DNA from: Mesotaenium endlicherianum
Taxonomy: Eukaryota; Streptophyta; Zygnematophyceae; Zygnematales; Mesotaeniaceae
Assembly (NCBI GenBank): GCA_009602735.1
Contig: WELA01012617.1
Coordinates: 62,001-126,000 of the forward strand
Reading direction: 5' to 3'
Length of the DNA: 64,000 nucleotides
Shown in pieces: positions 46,369-57,865 of the stretch. The notes below the pieces were generated by a model. That model searched no databases. It had not been told where the DNA came from and saw nothing but the letters and a program-made list of their open reading frames with translations. Made by a program: the position numbers and the translations under genes. Every line of letters starts with the position of its first letter. The first letter of the stretch is position 1.

Positions 46369-47729
46369 AGCTGGTCTCGGCTTAGTCCTACCACCACCTC
46401 TTCCATAGCCGCCTCGAGAGAAACCACCTCTCCCTCTAGACTGCATAGCATTATCCTCATACCCATATTCATCACCCTGATCATCCTCAGCCTGGACTCC
46501 TTCAATTGCATTGTAGGAACTGTGGGGCTTTTTGACAAGTTTAGACACCAAAGCATTACTCTGGCGCTTGTGATTGAACTGCTGCTGATCCCAAGCATCA
46601 ACATCGTGGATCAAATCAGCCAGTTTCTCATACTTCTTTTCAGCTAAATGAAAAGAGACTTCGGATTTTAAGCCATTCCTAAAGTAGGCTATCCTATACC
46701 GCTTTCACAAGTCTGGCTGCTTCATCATGTTCTCCTGAAACTTTTGAGCAAACTCAACAACTGAAGTGGTCTGCTTCAATGTCAAGGAGATCATCGGATA
46801 GTTAGCTTTCTCCTGCTGATTGATTACATCAAACTTCTCATGCAATTTCTTGACAAACTGTACCCAAGTAGGGTCACCGATTTGTTGAGCTTTACGCTCT
46901 CCTTTCCAATATAGCCACCAGTCTGCTGCACTTCCTTTCAGTAGAGCGCCAGTGTGCCTGACCTTCTCGTAATCCTGCAGTTTTGGGCAGTTCTCCAGCC
47001 ACTGCTCAACATCAGCGAGAAAGTTGATCAGGTAATACGTTTTGTTCCCCTCAGAATCATAATCATGGGAAGGTTTCGGCTTGGGCTTACTACGCCCTCT
47101 GCCACCACCACCAGTGGTTTGAGAACCCAGTTGGAATCTGTCCCGCAGCAGAGACATTATGATTCTTTTGTCCTCCTGTTGGGACTGGTACATGCTTGCC
47201 ATTTGCGATTGTATTTGCACAAACAATGCTCCCAATTCCACACTCTGAGGTGGGAGTCTAGCATATGCAGCAGTAGCAGTGGCATCAACTCGCTTGTAGT
47301 GTCCTCAACAGTCCCTCTCGCTCCTGCAGCAGCAATTCCTGTTGCATTCAGCCGGTCACGAATTTGACCTAGGGGCACATTGAGTTGTACTGCAGGAGGT
47401 GGGTTCAGAGCATTGGCCCTTGATGCCATACGTTCTTCGACAGTGCGCTCGTCCGCAGGCTGTCCTTCCCTCCTTTTTGTATCTTCAGCAGCCTTTGCTA
47501 ATCGTTCAACTTCTAATCTGGCTCTCTACTCCTCAGCCTGCTGTGCTGCAACTGCGACAATAGCAGCTGCCTCATCTGCAACCTCTCTAGCTACAGTATC
47601 TGCCACTGCTTCAAAATAGGTATGTGTTCTCGCTACATGGCTTTCGGCCTGATTTTTGACATTCTCGTTATCCCGGTTCTCCATGTCTCGGGAGTTGCTA
47701 GTTTGAGACCTTGTCCTTACCATACAAAG
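46369..47729 (-). pseudogene. Gypsy-1c gag, main part (right of Gypsy-2)
   Basis: Starts [21 protein letters not shown]. It retains the alanine-rich coiled coil, the gag core ([28 protein letters not shown]) and the [16 protein letters not shown] linker up to the Gypsy-2 insertion. Broken in several places. Confidence 0.8.
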
Positions 47730-47756
47730 AAGACTGTGATAATCGCTAGATACCAC

Positions 47757-48476
47757 TGAAATGAATCGACTTACCAAATAGGCGATTAATAATTACTTAA
47801 GATCCTTATATCAGCAAGTAATCTTTATGGTATTTTTTGTTACTTGATTAAACAGCAATGGAGAACACACTAGCAGTGGACAATACTCGCAAGTCAAATG
47901 CAAGTAAACTAGCATGAATAATGCAAGCAGTAAACTCATACATAAGCAAGGCTAGAAGACAGTGCATGTCAATGGCTTCTCGCCTTGGATCCAGATATCT
48001 CTCAGTAAGCAGTACAAGAGAGTTGGCCTCGTTTCCAAATGCCGAACTCGAGACCAATACCGAGCATATGTACATGGAATGAGTTTACTGTTCAACGGCC
48101 AGTGCGATGGCACCGCCTACCCGGGAGTTTACCACGTTGGTAGGACCTCGGTTAACCAAAATCCACCGCCATCTCCCATCATTATGAATCGCCATCCATC
48201 CTAAGGATGTCATTTGGCCATTCATCTAGCACACCACTCTTAGATGCATATCGAGGCAGTTCGCTGCTACCAAGTACGGAAGTCAGCTGGCTGTGAAAAA
48301 ATGTGTCAGCAAGCTGACCTAAGTTGACTTCAGCCTGCTGCTCCCGGCTGAGTCATTAAACTAATTATTTTATAAGTCCAACAGACTCAATGTTAACTAG
48401 AGTTCAGCAGGCTGAAATTATTTAACTATTATAATTTAATAAATATTATATCAAATCACTATACTGATTCATTACT
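47757..48476 (-). mobile_element. 5' LTR of Gypsy-1c
   Basis: 720 bp from TGAAATGAATC to GATTCATTAC(T). A decayed primer-binding site lies at 47746-47755. Confidence 0.85.
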
Positions 48477-49900
48477 TACTCTAATCTCACCTTCGTACTT
48501 TCTTTGTGCTCCTTCCCCTTGTCTCCTTGATTGTGTTTGCAGCTAGAATGCCAGCGTCTTCAAATCCCTTTTATACACTAGCGACACAAGAACGGAAGCT
48601 TGTCAAGGCAGTGGGCAGCATCCTTCATATCTACAAGCGTGCGAGGAGCTGCATGGCTGGCTTCTGTCTTAATCTCTTTCATAGTCATCAGACTCCGTAA
48701 GCACGGGTACATCGCATTGGCTCTTTCAGAGCCCAAACAGTCCATCGCTGAATTTTTAATCCCCTCTTGGTAAAATTTCACAATGAACTTGTGATGGCCG
48801 ACCTGCACACCTGTTCTTTAAATGCCCTGCATCTCTTGTAAGAGTCGCTCTGCGTGGAACTGAATGCTAGCATAGTTGTCCTCGTCCTCAAACACTAAGA
48901 TGGTACTGATGTTGAAGGGGGAGTTGGCCATGGCTTGATTGTCTTTTGTGACTACTTTGCACGCAACAGTGGTTTGATTCACACCCTTCTGGTGTAGAGC
49001 TGCATCCCTTATCACTTGTACTCTCGTTACACGTCCTGGTGAGAGGTTCAATCTGGCGATCCGGAATCGTGACGTGTCAGCCAGCGATACTGTGACTTTG
49101 TCTCCGTTTGCTTCTTGTCTTGGCTCAACCTGAGCATACACCACCTTGCTCAGCGTAGCCACATTTCTTTTAGATGATAGCTTGGACATTTCATCTTTAG
49201 AGCTAAGATTTGGTTCTCAAGTGATTTTAATCACTCGCAGTATTTCTTTTACAGCAGGTTCAATACTTGCTGATAGTTCTCATTGGATAGTCCCAACCTG
49301 TATCGCAAAGCTAGCCCTAGTTTTGTCATCCCAATGGTCTTGAACGTGCTTCAAGGTAGCTGACTCTATGGTATGTTTCAATTCCAGCTCAAGCGCAAGC
49401 AGACCTGTCAGCTCTTTATTTTCAGGTCTGTTCAGGACACTACCAAGAGCTGCTGTTGTGTTTCCGACTCCTACTGTCCTTCGAAAAATCTCTGATGTCA
49501 TTTGCCATTCTTTGCAGAGTCTTTGGATAATCTCCCCCTATGCGAGGACGCTTGGTGTTGGGGTTTGTGATTGGAGGTGCCTTTTCATACTGAAGGTACT
49601 TTATCCTTTTAATCAGACTTACAAACTAATCTTGCTAATCTTTGTTTTCCTCTTCATGTGCTTATATCATTTCGCTCATCAATTCATGCTAGCAACAATT
49701 CTTGTCCTGTAGTCTCGCTATTTCCTCACTGGCCTTACCCAACTGAGCTGTCTTATCATCTAACTTAGATTTTGTCCTACATACAATTGGTTTAGATGTT
49801 GGCTTAGACTTTGTAGATACAAATCTGCCTCTGTCACTCTTGGCCTGCTCTGGATTGTTTTGTGATCTTAGAGTTTTCATAGAGTGAGGTTGCTGATGCC
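48477..49900 (-). pseudogene. Element X, 5' half: unrecognised minus-strand frames
   Basis: Successive minus-strand coding stretches: 49689-49880 (basic, S/K-rich), 49280-49501 (FRRTVGVGNTTAALGSVL), 48818-49189 (124 residues, alternating hydrophobic pattern like beta strands: RVTRVQVIRDAALHQKGV, F-N-I-S-T-I-L-V-F) and 48578-48808. They run in the same direction as 30981-33070 on the other side of Gypsy-1c and probably formed one unit before that insertion. The beta-rich segment faintly recalls plant-virus movement proteins of the 30K type, but the match is too weak to name. Confidence 0.35.
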
Positions 49901-50399
49901 ATTTTGTTTGGGTGGATGTCCTTACAGGAGGAGAGAAAGGGACCTCCTCTTAAGTCTCTATGGTGAAAAAGAGCTTTGAAGTACTCTGGTTCGATGTTAC
50001 ATAGGCCTACTCAGGTTGGTAGGTCAATGTTTTAAAATATTTCCAAACTTTTTCCGCTTAAATCATTTTAAAAATTTTAATTATGAGAAATCAAATTCTA
50101 TGTTTTTTTTTTTTAAAAAAAACTTTTATAATGTATTGTATCGTTGTCTTATGCACACATACAAAGATACATGAAAAGAAAAAGCCTCACATTGTAAGAT
50201 TTAGGAGAGTAGGTGAATACTAGGTGTCAGATTTGTGGACAGAAATCTGTCATTAAATGTTAAATACTTCAGTTCTTGCTCAAATATGCTTTCGTAACTT
50301 TTGGTCACTTTTTATGATGCCATGTAAAACACTAAGTTGTGTGCAATTTGGAGATACCATGAACAAGATGTGAACAAGTGAAGTTCGCCTTGATTGAAG
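49901..50399. other. No gene seen; AT-rich
   Basis: AT-rich sequence with an 11-T/10-A tract near 50105-50124. No coding pattern or repeat recognised. Confidence 0.4.
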
Positions 50400-51480
50400 A
50401 CAACAACATGAAATTCAAGTTATTGTCGAGAAATTGGAAGCTGAGATATAGGATACATGTATGGAGCAATGAAGGTCACCCGGATCTCTAACTCCTTGTA
50501 GGACATCCTGAGGCTTACGCTCTTCCGTAAAAATATAAGAACTTGAATTTCACAAAGAAACTCACAAGTTGTGCTGAGGCTTGATTCAAGCGTGCGAGTA
50601 CTGACACCTGTCAATTTTGCCACGTGTGTAACTCTTGCAGGATAGGTCATAGTTTGTATTTTTTTTGATCCATAACTACACCAGTGGGTGAAATAAAGTA
50701 TGTCAAGTTTCATTCCAGTCTAGCATCACTACCGGCCTGGGGGCCCTAGAATATGGCCAGCAAAGTCAGGTACTTACTATTGAAATTCAATCTTGCCAAC
50801 AGATTTTGAACTTGCACTAAAAGTGGTACATAAGTGGCCACAAAGCTCAGGTGTCACTGAAATTTTGGACTAGGTCTTCCTTAAGGGCATACGCACCCAT
50901 GAAACTCAAAATTGTGAGATCTTCCATATGCTCCAAAATCTGTGATAAGGCCAGTTTCAGGCGTGCGAGAAAGTGACGGTCGTCAACTTTGACTCGTGTG
51001 TAGCTCATGCACATAAGGTTTGAAATTGAATATTTTCATATCCTTATGTACATTACAAAGTTGGGAACGGATGGGTCAAGTTTCATTCAATTTCAACATC
51101 ACTACAAGCCTAGGTGACCAAAAACATGGCCAAATGAGGTCTTCTGTGCTCAAAATGAATATCGTCGACAAATTTTGAACATGCATCAAAAGTGGCATAC
51201 AAGTAGCCACACAGCTCTAATTTCACTGAAATTTTCACTACAGCCTCTTGAAAGGCATACCCACCCATGGAAGGTATCACATTTGGGTTCTTGCAAATAT
51301 TCCAAGAAGTGCGGAGAGGCCAGCTTCAGGCGTGCGAAATCTGACACTTGGCAAATTTGGCACGTGTGTAACTCATGGAGAACTGATTAAATCTTCCTGA
51401 TTTCTTAATGAAATCATGAGATACAAGGTGAGGAATAAGTGTGCCAAGTTTTATGCCATCTAAAACTCATAACAGGCCAA
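50400..51480 (+). repeat. Degenerate tandem repeat, period about 370 bp
   Basis: TTCA[AG]GCGTGCGA, then TGACAC...CAA and ACGTGTGTAACTC, recurs with CGTGCGA at 50591, 50962 and 51331 (371 and 369 bp apart). CAAGTTTCATTC and CATGGCCA also recur with the same period. Three diverged copies; no coding potential. Confidence 0.7.
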
Positions 51481-52183
51481 GGTGCCTTGTACCATGACAG
51501 CTAGTATTCAGCACCTTATGCAAATTTTTTTCGACGTGACCAAATGTAGTACATATACTTAGATTGCTATATCTCCCTCAATACATTTTCAAATAAGCTG
51601 ACACTTTGGATGGAGCTTAGTAACAAGCATGTGTACCGCTCTGCCAAAATTCAGTTAATTCCACCTAATCTGCCGTAGACGGCACTAAAAGGTACTTAGA
51701 TGTCTCCTAAATGGCATTTTGGATTTCATGTGATAGGCGTGGCTAAGAGCAAGAAGCTAGACCAGTTTACATAGGTTTGCCGTAGAATTTGGATTTTTGT
51801 AAGCTTATACTTTTGAAAGTAAAGCAAAGCCTTTGTGGACATTTTTTTCAAAATTGTATAACTTTCCTATTCAGCTGCTTTGACGTGATTTGTCCAAACT
51901 AAATTGTGATCAATTGAGAATCCTTTGACTCGAGCAAAGAGCCTGCTAAGAAGTAGTTGCTTTTGCCCTACTTCTGAGAGCTTCATTGAACGGGTTCTTG
52001 GGTGACCAAAATTTCAAAGTAAATTGGGGGATTGAGGCCTGTGAAAGTTGCACGAGCTCAACCTTAGAAGGAAGCCGGCAAGATTCAAATATTTATGCGA
52101 TTGAGGAATGGCCGTGTATACTTCCTTGTGGAGCTTGTGGAAGGTCCTTATTGAAGCGAGAGTCCACGAGTAAGCGAGAGTTG
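51481..52183. other. No gene seen
   Basis: No coding pattern, repeat or element end recognised. Confidence 0.3.
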
Positions 52184-54757
52184 ACTAATCAATAAGCAAT
52201 TAACGGGTAATAAAATATACTTATATCAGCAGGTAATCTTTATGGTGTTTTCGATTTACTTATCAATCAGCAAAAGACCACACAGCTAGCGTAAGCAATA
52301 CTCGCAAGTCAAATGCAACTAACAAGCACCAAATATGCATTCAGTACATACATAAGCAAGGTTAGTAAGCAGTTCGTGTAATAGCTTGCAGCCTTGAATT
52401 CAGGTATTATCTCAATAGTCTGTACAGTGAGTTTAGTTTGTTTTTGAATGCCGAACTTGATAGCAATCTTAGCATACGTACATGGAATGAGTTTACTATT
52501 CAATGCAAGTGCGATGGCACCGCCTATTTGGGAATTAACCACGTTGGGAGGACCTCGGCTAAACAAAATCACAGCCATCTCTCATTATGTCAAATTGCCA
52601 GTTGCCTAAGGCGTTATCTAGCCATTTCTCTAGTATATCACAATTGTACGCATTACTAGGCAGTTTCTTAATACCACTTAAGACGGGTTGCTGACTGTCA
52701 AAGAATGTGTCAGCGAGCAGACTTGAGTTTGACTTCCGCCTGCTCCCCCCAGTTGAGTCACTATCTACTGATTATAACGTTCCTAACAAGAGAAGAGCTA
52801 GACCTAGACCTCAACCTGAGTCTGTCAGGTGGCTTTCTACACATATCTAGCTGAGCTAAGGTAGGACCTCTAGGGGACTGCAACGTTTAGCTCTTAACTG
52901 GGCAGTTTGCAAATCAACAAAGGACAAAAATGGGAGCGACTGAAGGGTGCTGCGTAAAATTGGCCAGAAGCGCATTCCTATGGTTGAATGGACAGCTGCC
53001 GTTCTCCTGATTGTGTCCCGGGCTAACCTTCTGCTGGCCCTGTCATATGGAGTTTCTCCCCTTGCTGGGGCCCCTGTGCTGCCGCTCCCCGGGTAAGTCA
53101 CATCCTCTTCTTCAGCTTCTCCTTTCTTGCCTGCCTCTTGCAGCTGTCTCTAGAACTAAAGACCCTTTCAACCACCGAAAGTCCAGCGTCATGCTTTGAA
53201 GTAGGTCTCCAAGATGGGTGTGCTCTAGGAGGACGAGACTGAGGCTCCTGTTCCTGCTCCTCCTCCAGCTCCTCCCCATCTTTAGAGAGTGCACTGGAAT
53301 TCTGCAACCATTCAATCTTGCTGCTCTCTGAATAAGGAATAATCTACCAATCTCCTCTTCTTAGACTTACTGGTGATTGCTGGTCATTAACCTTATTGAT
53401 GTCCATCTTGCCTTGTATCTTTGCCCATTTGACAAAAGCATGCTTGCTCATAGAGAAACAACTTTTTTCCCAAGTTGTGGTCTCCAGATCCATGTACCCC
53501 AAAAGTCCATTAAGTCAGGGGTTCCATGGTGCATATGAGATGGCAAGTTGATGTTGCCATCTAGCCTAGAGTGGAAGTCATCTACCTTAGCCCTCTCATT
53601 CATCTGGCTCTTGATGATAATGGTACAGGGTCTCCTCTCTTGAGTTTGCAAGGGTACGAATGAGCTGAGAATAGCAATTGGCTTGTCTTCCTAACCACTA
53701 ACTCACAACTCTTCTTTTCCACCTCATTGTATAAAGGCCAGAATACATTTTCGGGTCTGACATCCTCAAAGTTATCACGTTTTATTCTTGAGACTCTTTG
53801 GGATCCCGCTATTCCCGACACTGAAATTGCCGAAGCTTTCGTGGGGTTAAGTAAGACCTTGGCTTCCCTCATAGTATACCCTACCATGTTCACAAAGTCC
53901 TCATATAGGACGAGGCCCGTATGGGTCTCAGTATACTTGTCTAGAGCTTTCGACCCCCCTCTCTGTAGGATCTCCTGCTGTGCCACCTTCTTGATTACTT
54001 GAGCAAACTCAAATGCCACCTAAAAAAGGCGAAGCTCTTGTCCATCACCGTGTACTTGTAGCTCTCTTGCAACCTTTGTTGTTCCTCTTATGCCTTTTGC
54101 TGCCTCTCTATCCCAGCAACCTTGTCCTGTTCACCATTTATGAGCTTCTCCTCCTCAGCCTTTGTGAGTCGATCTCGTCCTCCTTTTGAGCTGTTCTCAG
54201 CCTCTTTTCCACTTCCTGTTTCTTTTCTGAGCTTCTTGCTGTTGTCGGAAACGCTCTTCCTCAAGTCCAGAAATAGAAGTATCTTCTATGTCCTACAGGT
54301 CTCTATTATAGGCTCTTCGTGCCTTCTCTTCCTTCCGCTTTTTGATTTTGTCCTTATGCCTGGTCATCTCGCCTATATATGCCACAGCTCAAGTTAGTGT
54401 AGTCACAAGATATACTAGCATTTGAGCATAGAGCAAGAGTATACAAGAGGATCACAATGTGATCAACAGGAACGGAGTAGTGCAGTCAGAATTTGCTTGA
54501 TATACCTTGTGTGAGTCAAATGGCAGTTGAGAAAACATTGGGTCAGATAGGTAAGCTTGCCTAATATGTTCAAAGACAAACTTTTTTACCTTGAGGCGCT
54601 TTGCTAATCATCAAAGAATGTGTCGGCAAGCTGACCTAAGTTTGATTTCAACCTGGTGACCTCGGCTGAGTCATTAAAATTGAGTTCTACTTAAAGTACA
54701 GCAAACCGAACATTTGATAAATAAATATATCAAACAACGTATTGATTTATTACATTG
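52184..54757 (-). mobile_element. Gypsy-1d: deeply deleted Gypsy-1 remnant
   Basis: A decayed LTR (about 52184-52790, with AATCAATAAGCAATTAACGG, TATATCAGCAGGTAATCTTT and GGCACCGCCTA) is followed by ORF3 remains (52800-54390). A scrap of pol at about 54535-54590 matches the segment around the RNase H/integrase border of the other copies, and an LTR end follows at about 54600-54757. Most of gag and pol is gone. It is the oldest copy here. Confidence 0.75.
52840..54390 (-). pseudogene. Gypsy-1d ORF3 remains, type A-like
   Basis: Block 1 is recognisable at about 53640-54000 (ALDKYTETHTGLVLYEDF, N-M-V-G-Y-T, LYNEVEKKSCEL, HSYPCKLKR). Its wording is nearer to the 1a type than to 1b. Remains of block 2, the acidic run and the coiled-coil start are also visible. 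Heavily broken. Confidence 0.65.
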
Positions 54758-55359
54758 GACTTAGAGTAATTGTCTCAGTGACATAGTGTTTAATGAGATC
54801 TATTCGACAAACTTCTTTAAAATCCAATAGGATGCTTTATATACACAAACAATTGCATTTAAGTACTTTGATCCAGTCATGGATAACTGATGCTGTACTG
54901 CTATATTGCCAATTTTGAAAGGATGAAAACTTTATCCAAGAATGAAGCGTGCTAGGGATTTGAAGTCCAAAACATTGCAAAAGCCAAGCTCGCCGCTCTA
55001 TCATCGAGCAAAACAATGCAAATTGTATTTGTTGCTAATGTGGATATAATCGCAGTAGCTAACAATTTGAGTGAGGTATTGAGACAGCTAGAGATTGGCC
55101 AAAGAAGGGCCTCGACTCAAGAAAATATTACAGAATCCTAAAGAGTTGCAAAGCGTTTGTGCACCTCTGTCTAACAAATTGTTGCAAGTCAAAAATTTGG
55201 CACAAAGGTCGCGTGCAGGAACTCCTGCTGGTTGAAGTGTCTCGGTTGTATCAATCATGCAAAAGCCTTGGTTGGTTATCAGAGGAACATGGAAACTAGA
55301 GATGACCAGCTTGATCCCAATCATTGTTTTTGACGATTTTTTAAGCTGCTTGGAACCAC
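54758..55359. other. No gene recognised
   Basis: A 78-codon minus-strand frame (55088-55324) has no recognisable domain. Nothing else seen. Confidence 0.3.
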
Positions 55360-56150
55360 TGACGGTCCACTGGAAGGGTCTTCATAGAGTAGTCCCTGCA
55401 AGCGTTTAAGTCGTGACTTTGCTCACCACGTGAAGTTCTTCAAGTGGAAACAAGGGAGAGTAGTGACCCCAGAAATACAAAAAATAAAGATGTCCACTTT
55501 ACTAACACCTATGTCACCACTTGCCATTAAGGACTACAAAAAATGCCTTACTAGGGGTATCACCAGAGGTTTATAATTGTGAGATACCAGGAGGTTTTTT
55601 GCGGATTCCATGCATGGGGTTACTTTTGGATAGCCCAACTATTTCCACAAATGTCTGCAAAGGATCTACTTTCACTCACATAGGCTAAGCAAATCTCAAA
55701 CTAATCAACACTAGATGCAAGAATATGCCAAGAGCTCCTTATTGCTTGAGCTTACCTTGACCAATGTGTCCGAGATAGTGCCTCAAAAGTGAATTTGTGA
55801 TTAGAGGAAGCTCCCTATAGCTGTAGGTGACGTAGTCACCGAGTTATAGCTATTTTGGTGCACTTCAACTAAAGAAATGCAAGCACTGTGTGTCCTAGAG
55901 CTCGCGGATTTGTGCGTACAATGAGGATCTCCTTTGGGGTCGCAAAGAGCTCAACCTTTGGGCAAGTCTAATCACAAATTGGCCCTTGGAGCATTCCTGC
56001 TAGGGGCCGATAGGTGGCGCAAACTAAAACGCTAATGTCTCCTTTGATATCTATTTGAATGATACAAAATCGATCGCATTTGGAAGGTGACTCCATGCTC
56101 CACACTTTCAAGACTTCAAATTTTTTGAGAAAAACAACAAATGATGCATA
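55360..56150 (+). repeat. Dispersed repeat R, copy 1
   Basis: Diverged direct copy of 61885-62715. Shared words include AGAGTAGTCC, GTGAAGTTCTTC, GCGGATTTGTG, GGGGTCGCAAAGAG / GGAGTCGCGAAGAG and GCTAGGGGCCG-TAGGTGGCGC. Copy 2 lies beside the Gypsy-3 internal region, so R may be an LTR of that family. Confidence 0.65.
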
Positions 56151-56186
56151 AAATCAAATGCGAAATGGTTGTTCTAGTTCCACCGT

Positions 56187-56960
56187 TTACACACTTGGAG
56201 CTTGGTTTTTTTGCATCAACCTCGACTCACCGACACCTCGAAAAATGTCAAAGCTGCATGCGTGTATGAGGAGACCATGACGATGGATGATCGTCTCTTT
56301 CGGTGACCCAGGGCGGAACGTTGTACACAGTGGCAGTCGCGTGCACTTGATGACAGACTCCAAAGTGCCGGCAAGTGTGTTGATTCGCGTAGACGGTTCT
56401 TTGAGGACTGCTGTCGACAATCCGAGCTGTCGCAAATAGGCGTCACAGATGAGAACAGGGTGCGCGCCTGTTTCAAACATGACACGTTACACCTCCAACT
56501 ATTGACCAGCAAGATGTGCTGCGCGTTGTCGGGAAACCCCGCGGTTGGGGTGTTGATCCATTTGCACTCGTGCGGAGGACGTGCAGGAGCACTGAGCGAT
56601 GTGACAGCGCCGATGGGCGCGTCCACGTCGTCCTCATTCTCCAACAGCGGGTGATCAACGAGAGCGTTGTTGTCTGCCAAGTGGCACGCAGACTAGGTCG
56701 GACGCATGCTGCCGTGGTTTCCAAGCAGCAGCTACGCAACCAGTTGGGTGGCGCCGAAAGTGACATTGAGGTCAGCGAATGACACCGCATGCATGCGGTG
56801 CAGCGCTAGAATGACGGTCTCTGCGCTGAGCGGTACCGTGGTAACAGGTTTCGCCAGCACTGCTGCGCAGGGGGATCCTGCGACAGGTGGTGCGTTTAGT
56901 ACCCAGAAGGAGCGCAAGAGTCGCAAAACTTCCGTTATCGAGATGGTGCTCACAATTGTG
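56187..56960 (-). pseudogene. Retroelement protease-like fragment
   Basis: The minus strand has FETGAHPVLICDAYLRQLGL (about 56415-56478), a retropepsin-like [DE]-T-G-A motif followed by the usual helix, then INTLAGTLESVIKCTRLPL. Adjacent frames up to 56960 look coding-like but are not recognised. It lies next to repeat R copy 1 and may be an inner scrap of the same retroelement family. Broken. Confidence 0.4.
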
Positions 56961-57865
56961 GTGAAAGATTAGGAGAGAAAAAGTTGAAGAAACATACTGT
57001 GATTAAACATCTTCCCCAAAATACGTCCAAAGTTGGAAATATACTCTACGCAATTTACCCACATTTTGTATCCATCTAGGAGCATGGGTTGGCTATGTGT
57101 TAGCCTGCGTGGTTCGTACATAGCTTGTGCAAGTTCACATTCAGCTGCACCAAGTTTTCATGAAGGGCAAGATCAGCAAGAAGCATGAACCGTACTGGTA
57201 GGTGAAAAGGTGGCCAAACTGATCCGAGTACATTGCTAATGAATTTGTGTGGCCACCAGATTTGCTCCCTCACACTTCACAAGCATGACTGTGAATTTGT
57301 CCATGACGCGTGTGAGGTCTATGGAGTAGTCAACAAGAGCTTTATATGTGCCTAGTAGGATATGGCACAAGTGTACGCGGAAGAAGCACGGTGTGAAGTG
57401 GATGATGTCAGCAGTGACTGGCTTGACGTGAAAATAATGAAGTCAAGATACGGCATGGCTGGAACGCACATACTTGAGAAAGAGAGGTGCAGAAGTGTAC
57501 AGCTAGACCAACATGTCCCATAGCCCAAAGAAATGACTAAGGGTAAGTGTAGACAAGTTGACAGGTTTTGATGGACACGGGTGTGACTAGGATCTGATCT
57601 GCTTAGGCATGACACAGTTTGCAGCCACCTCACAAGAAAATTATGGAGTTTAAAGCTGGGACAATGGTTCTTGACAACAATGAGTTGAGCTTTTGATTCC
57701 TGATTGGTAAGTACCGCCTAGGCCCATGTCGTAAGTTGCACCCATACTTATTAGTGATGTGTGATACTTCGTGATAGACCAATCCGTTAGAAAAGGCCTA
57801 CATTTTTCACTTACATGACTCCACCATGACGTGTCTTTGTACTCGCGCAATCAAATCATAACTAC
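56961..57865. other. No gene recognised; 3' flank of uL15m
   Basis: No coding pattern or repeat I can support. The part next to 57866 should hold the 3' untranslated region of the uL15m gene. Confidence 0.3.

Larger units (their letters stand above)
33076..48476 (-). mobile_element. Gypsy-1c: decayed Gypsy-1 copy hosting Gypsy-2
   Basis: Order as in 1a and 1b: 5' LTR 47757-48476, gag, pol, ORF3, 3' LTR. Gypsy-2 is inserted inside gag at 39717-46368. Flanking TATTC (33071-33075) and TACTC (48477-48481) are a plausible 5-bp target duplication with one change. The 3' side has a partial extra LTR (33076-33239) before the main one. Coding parts are heavily broken (well over ten breaks), making it the oldest of the three long copies. 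It interrupts element X. Confidence 0.85.

Noticed and set aside
48818-49189. A plant-virus 30K movement protein
   Set aside because: Only a loose strand pattern and a faint motif; no convincing conserved aspartate context. Kept as a hypothesis under element X.
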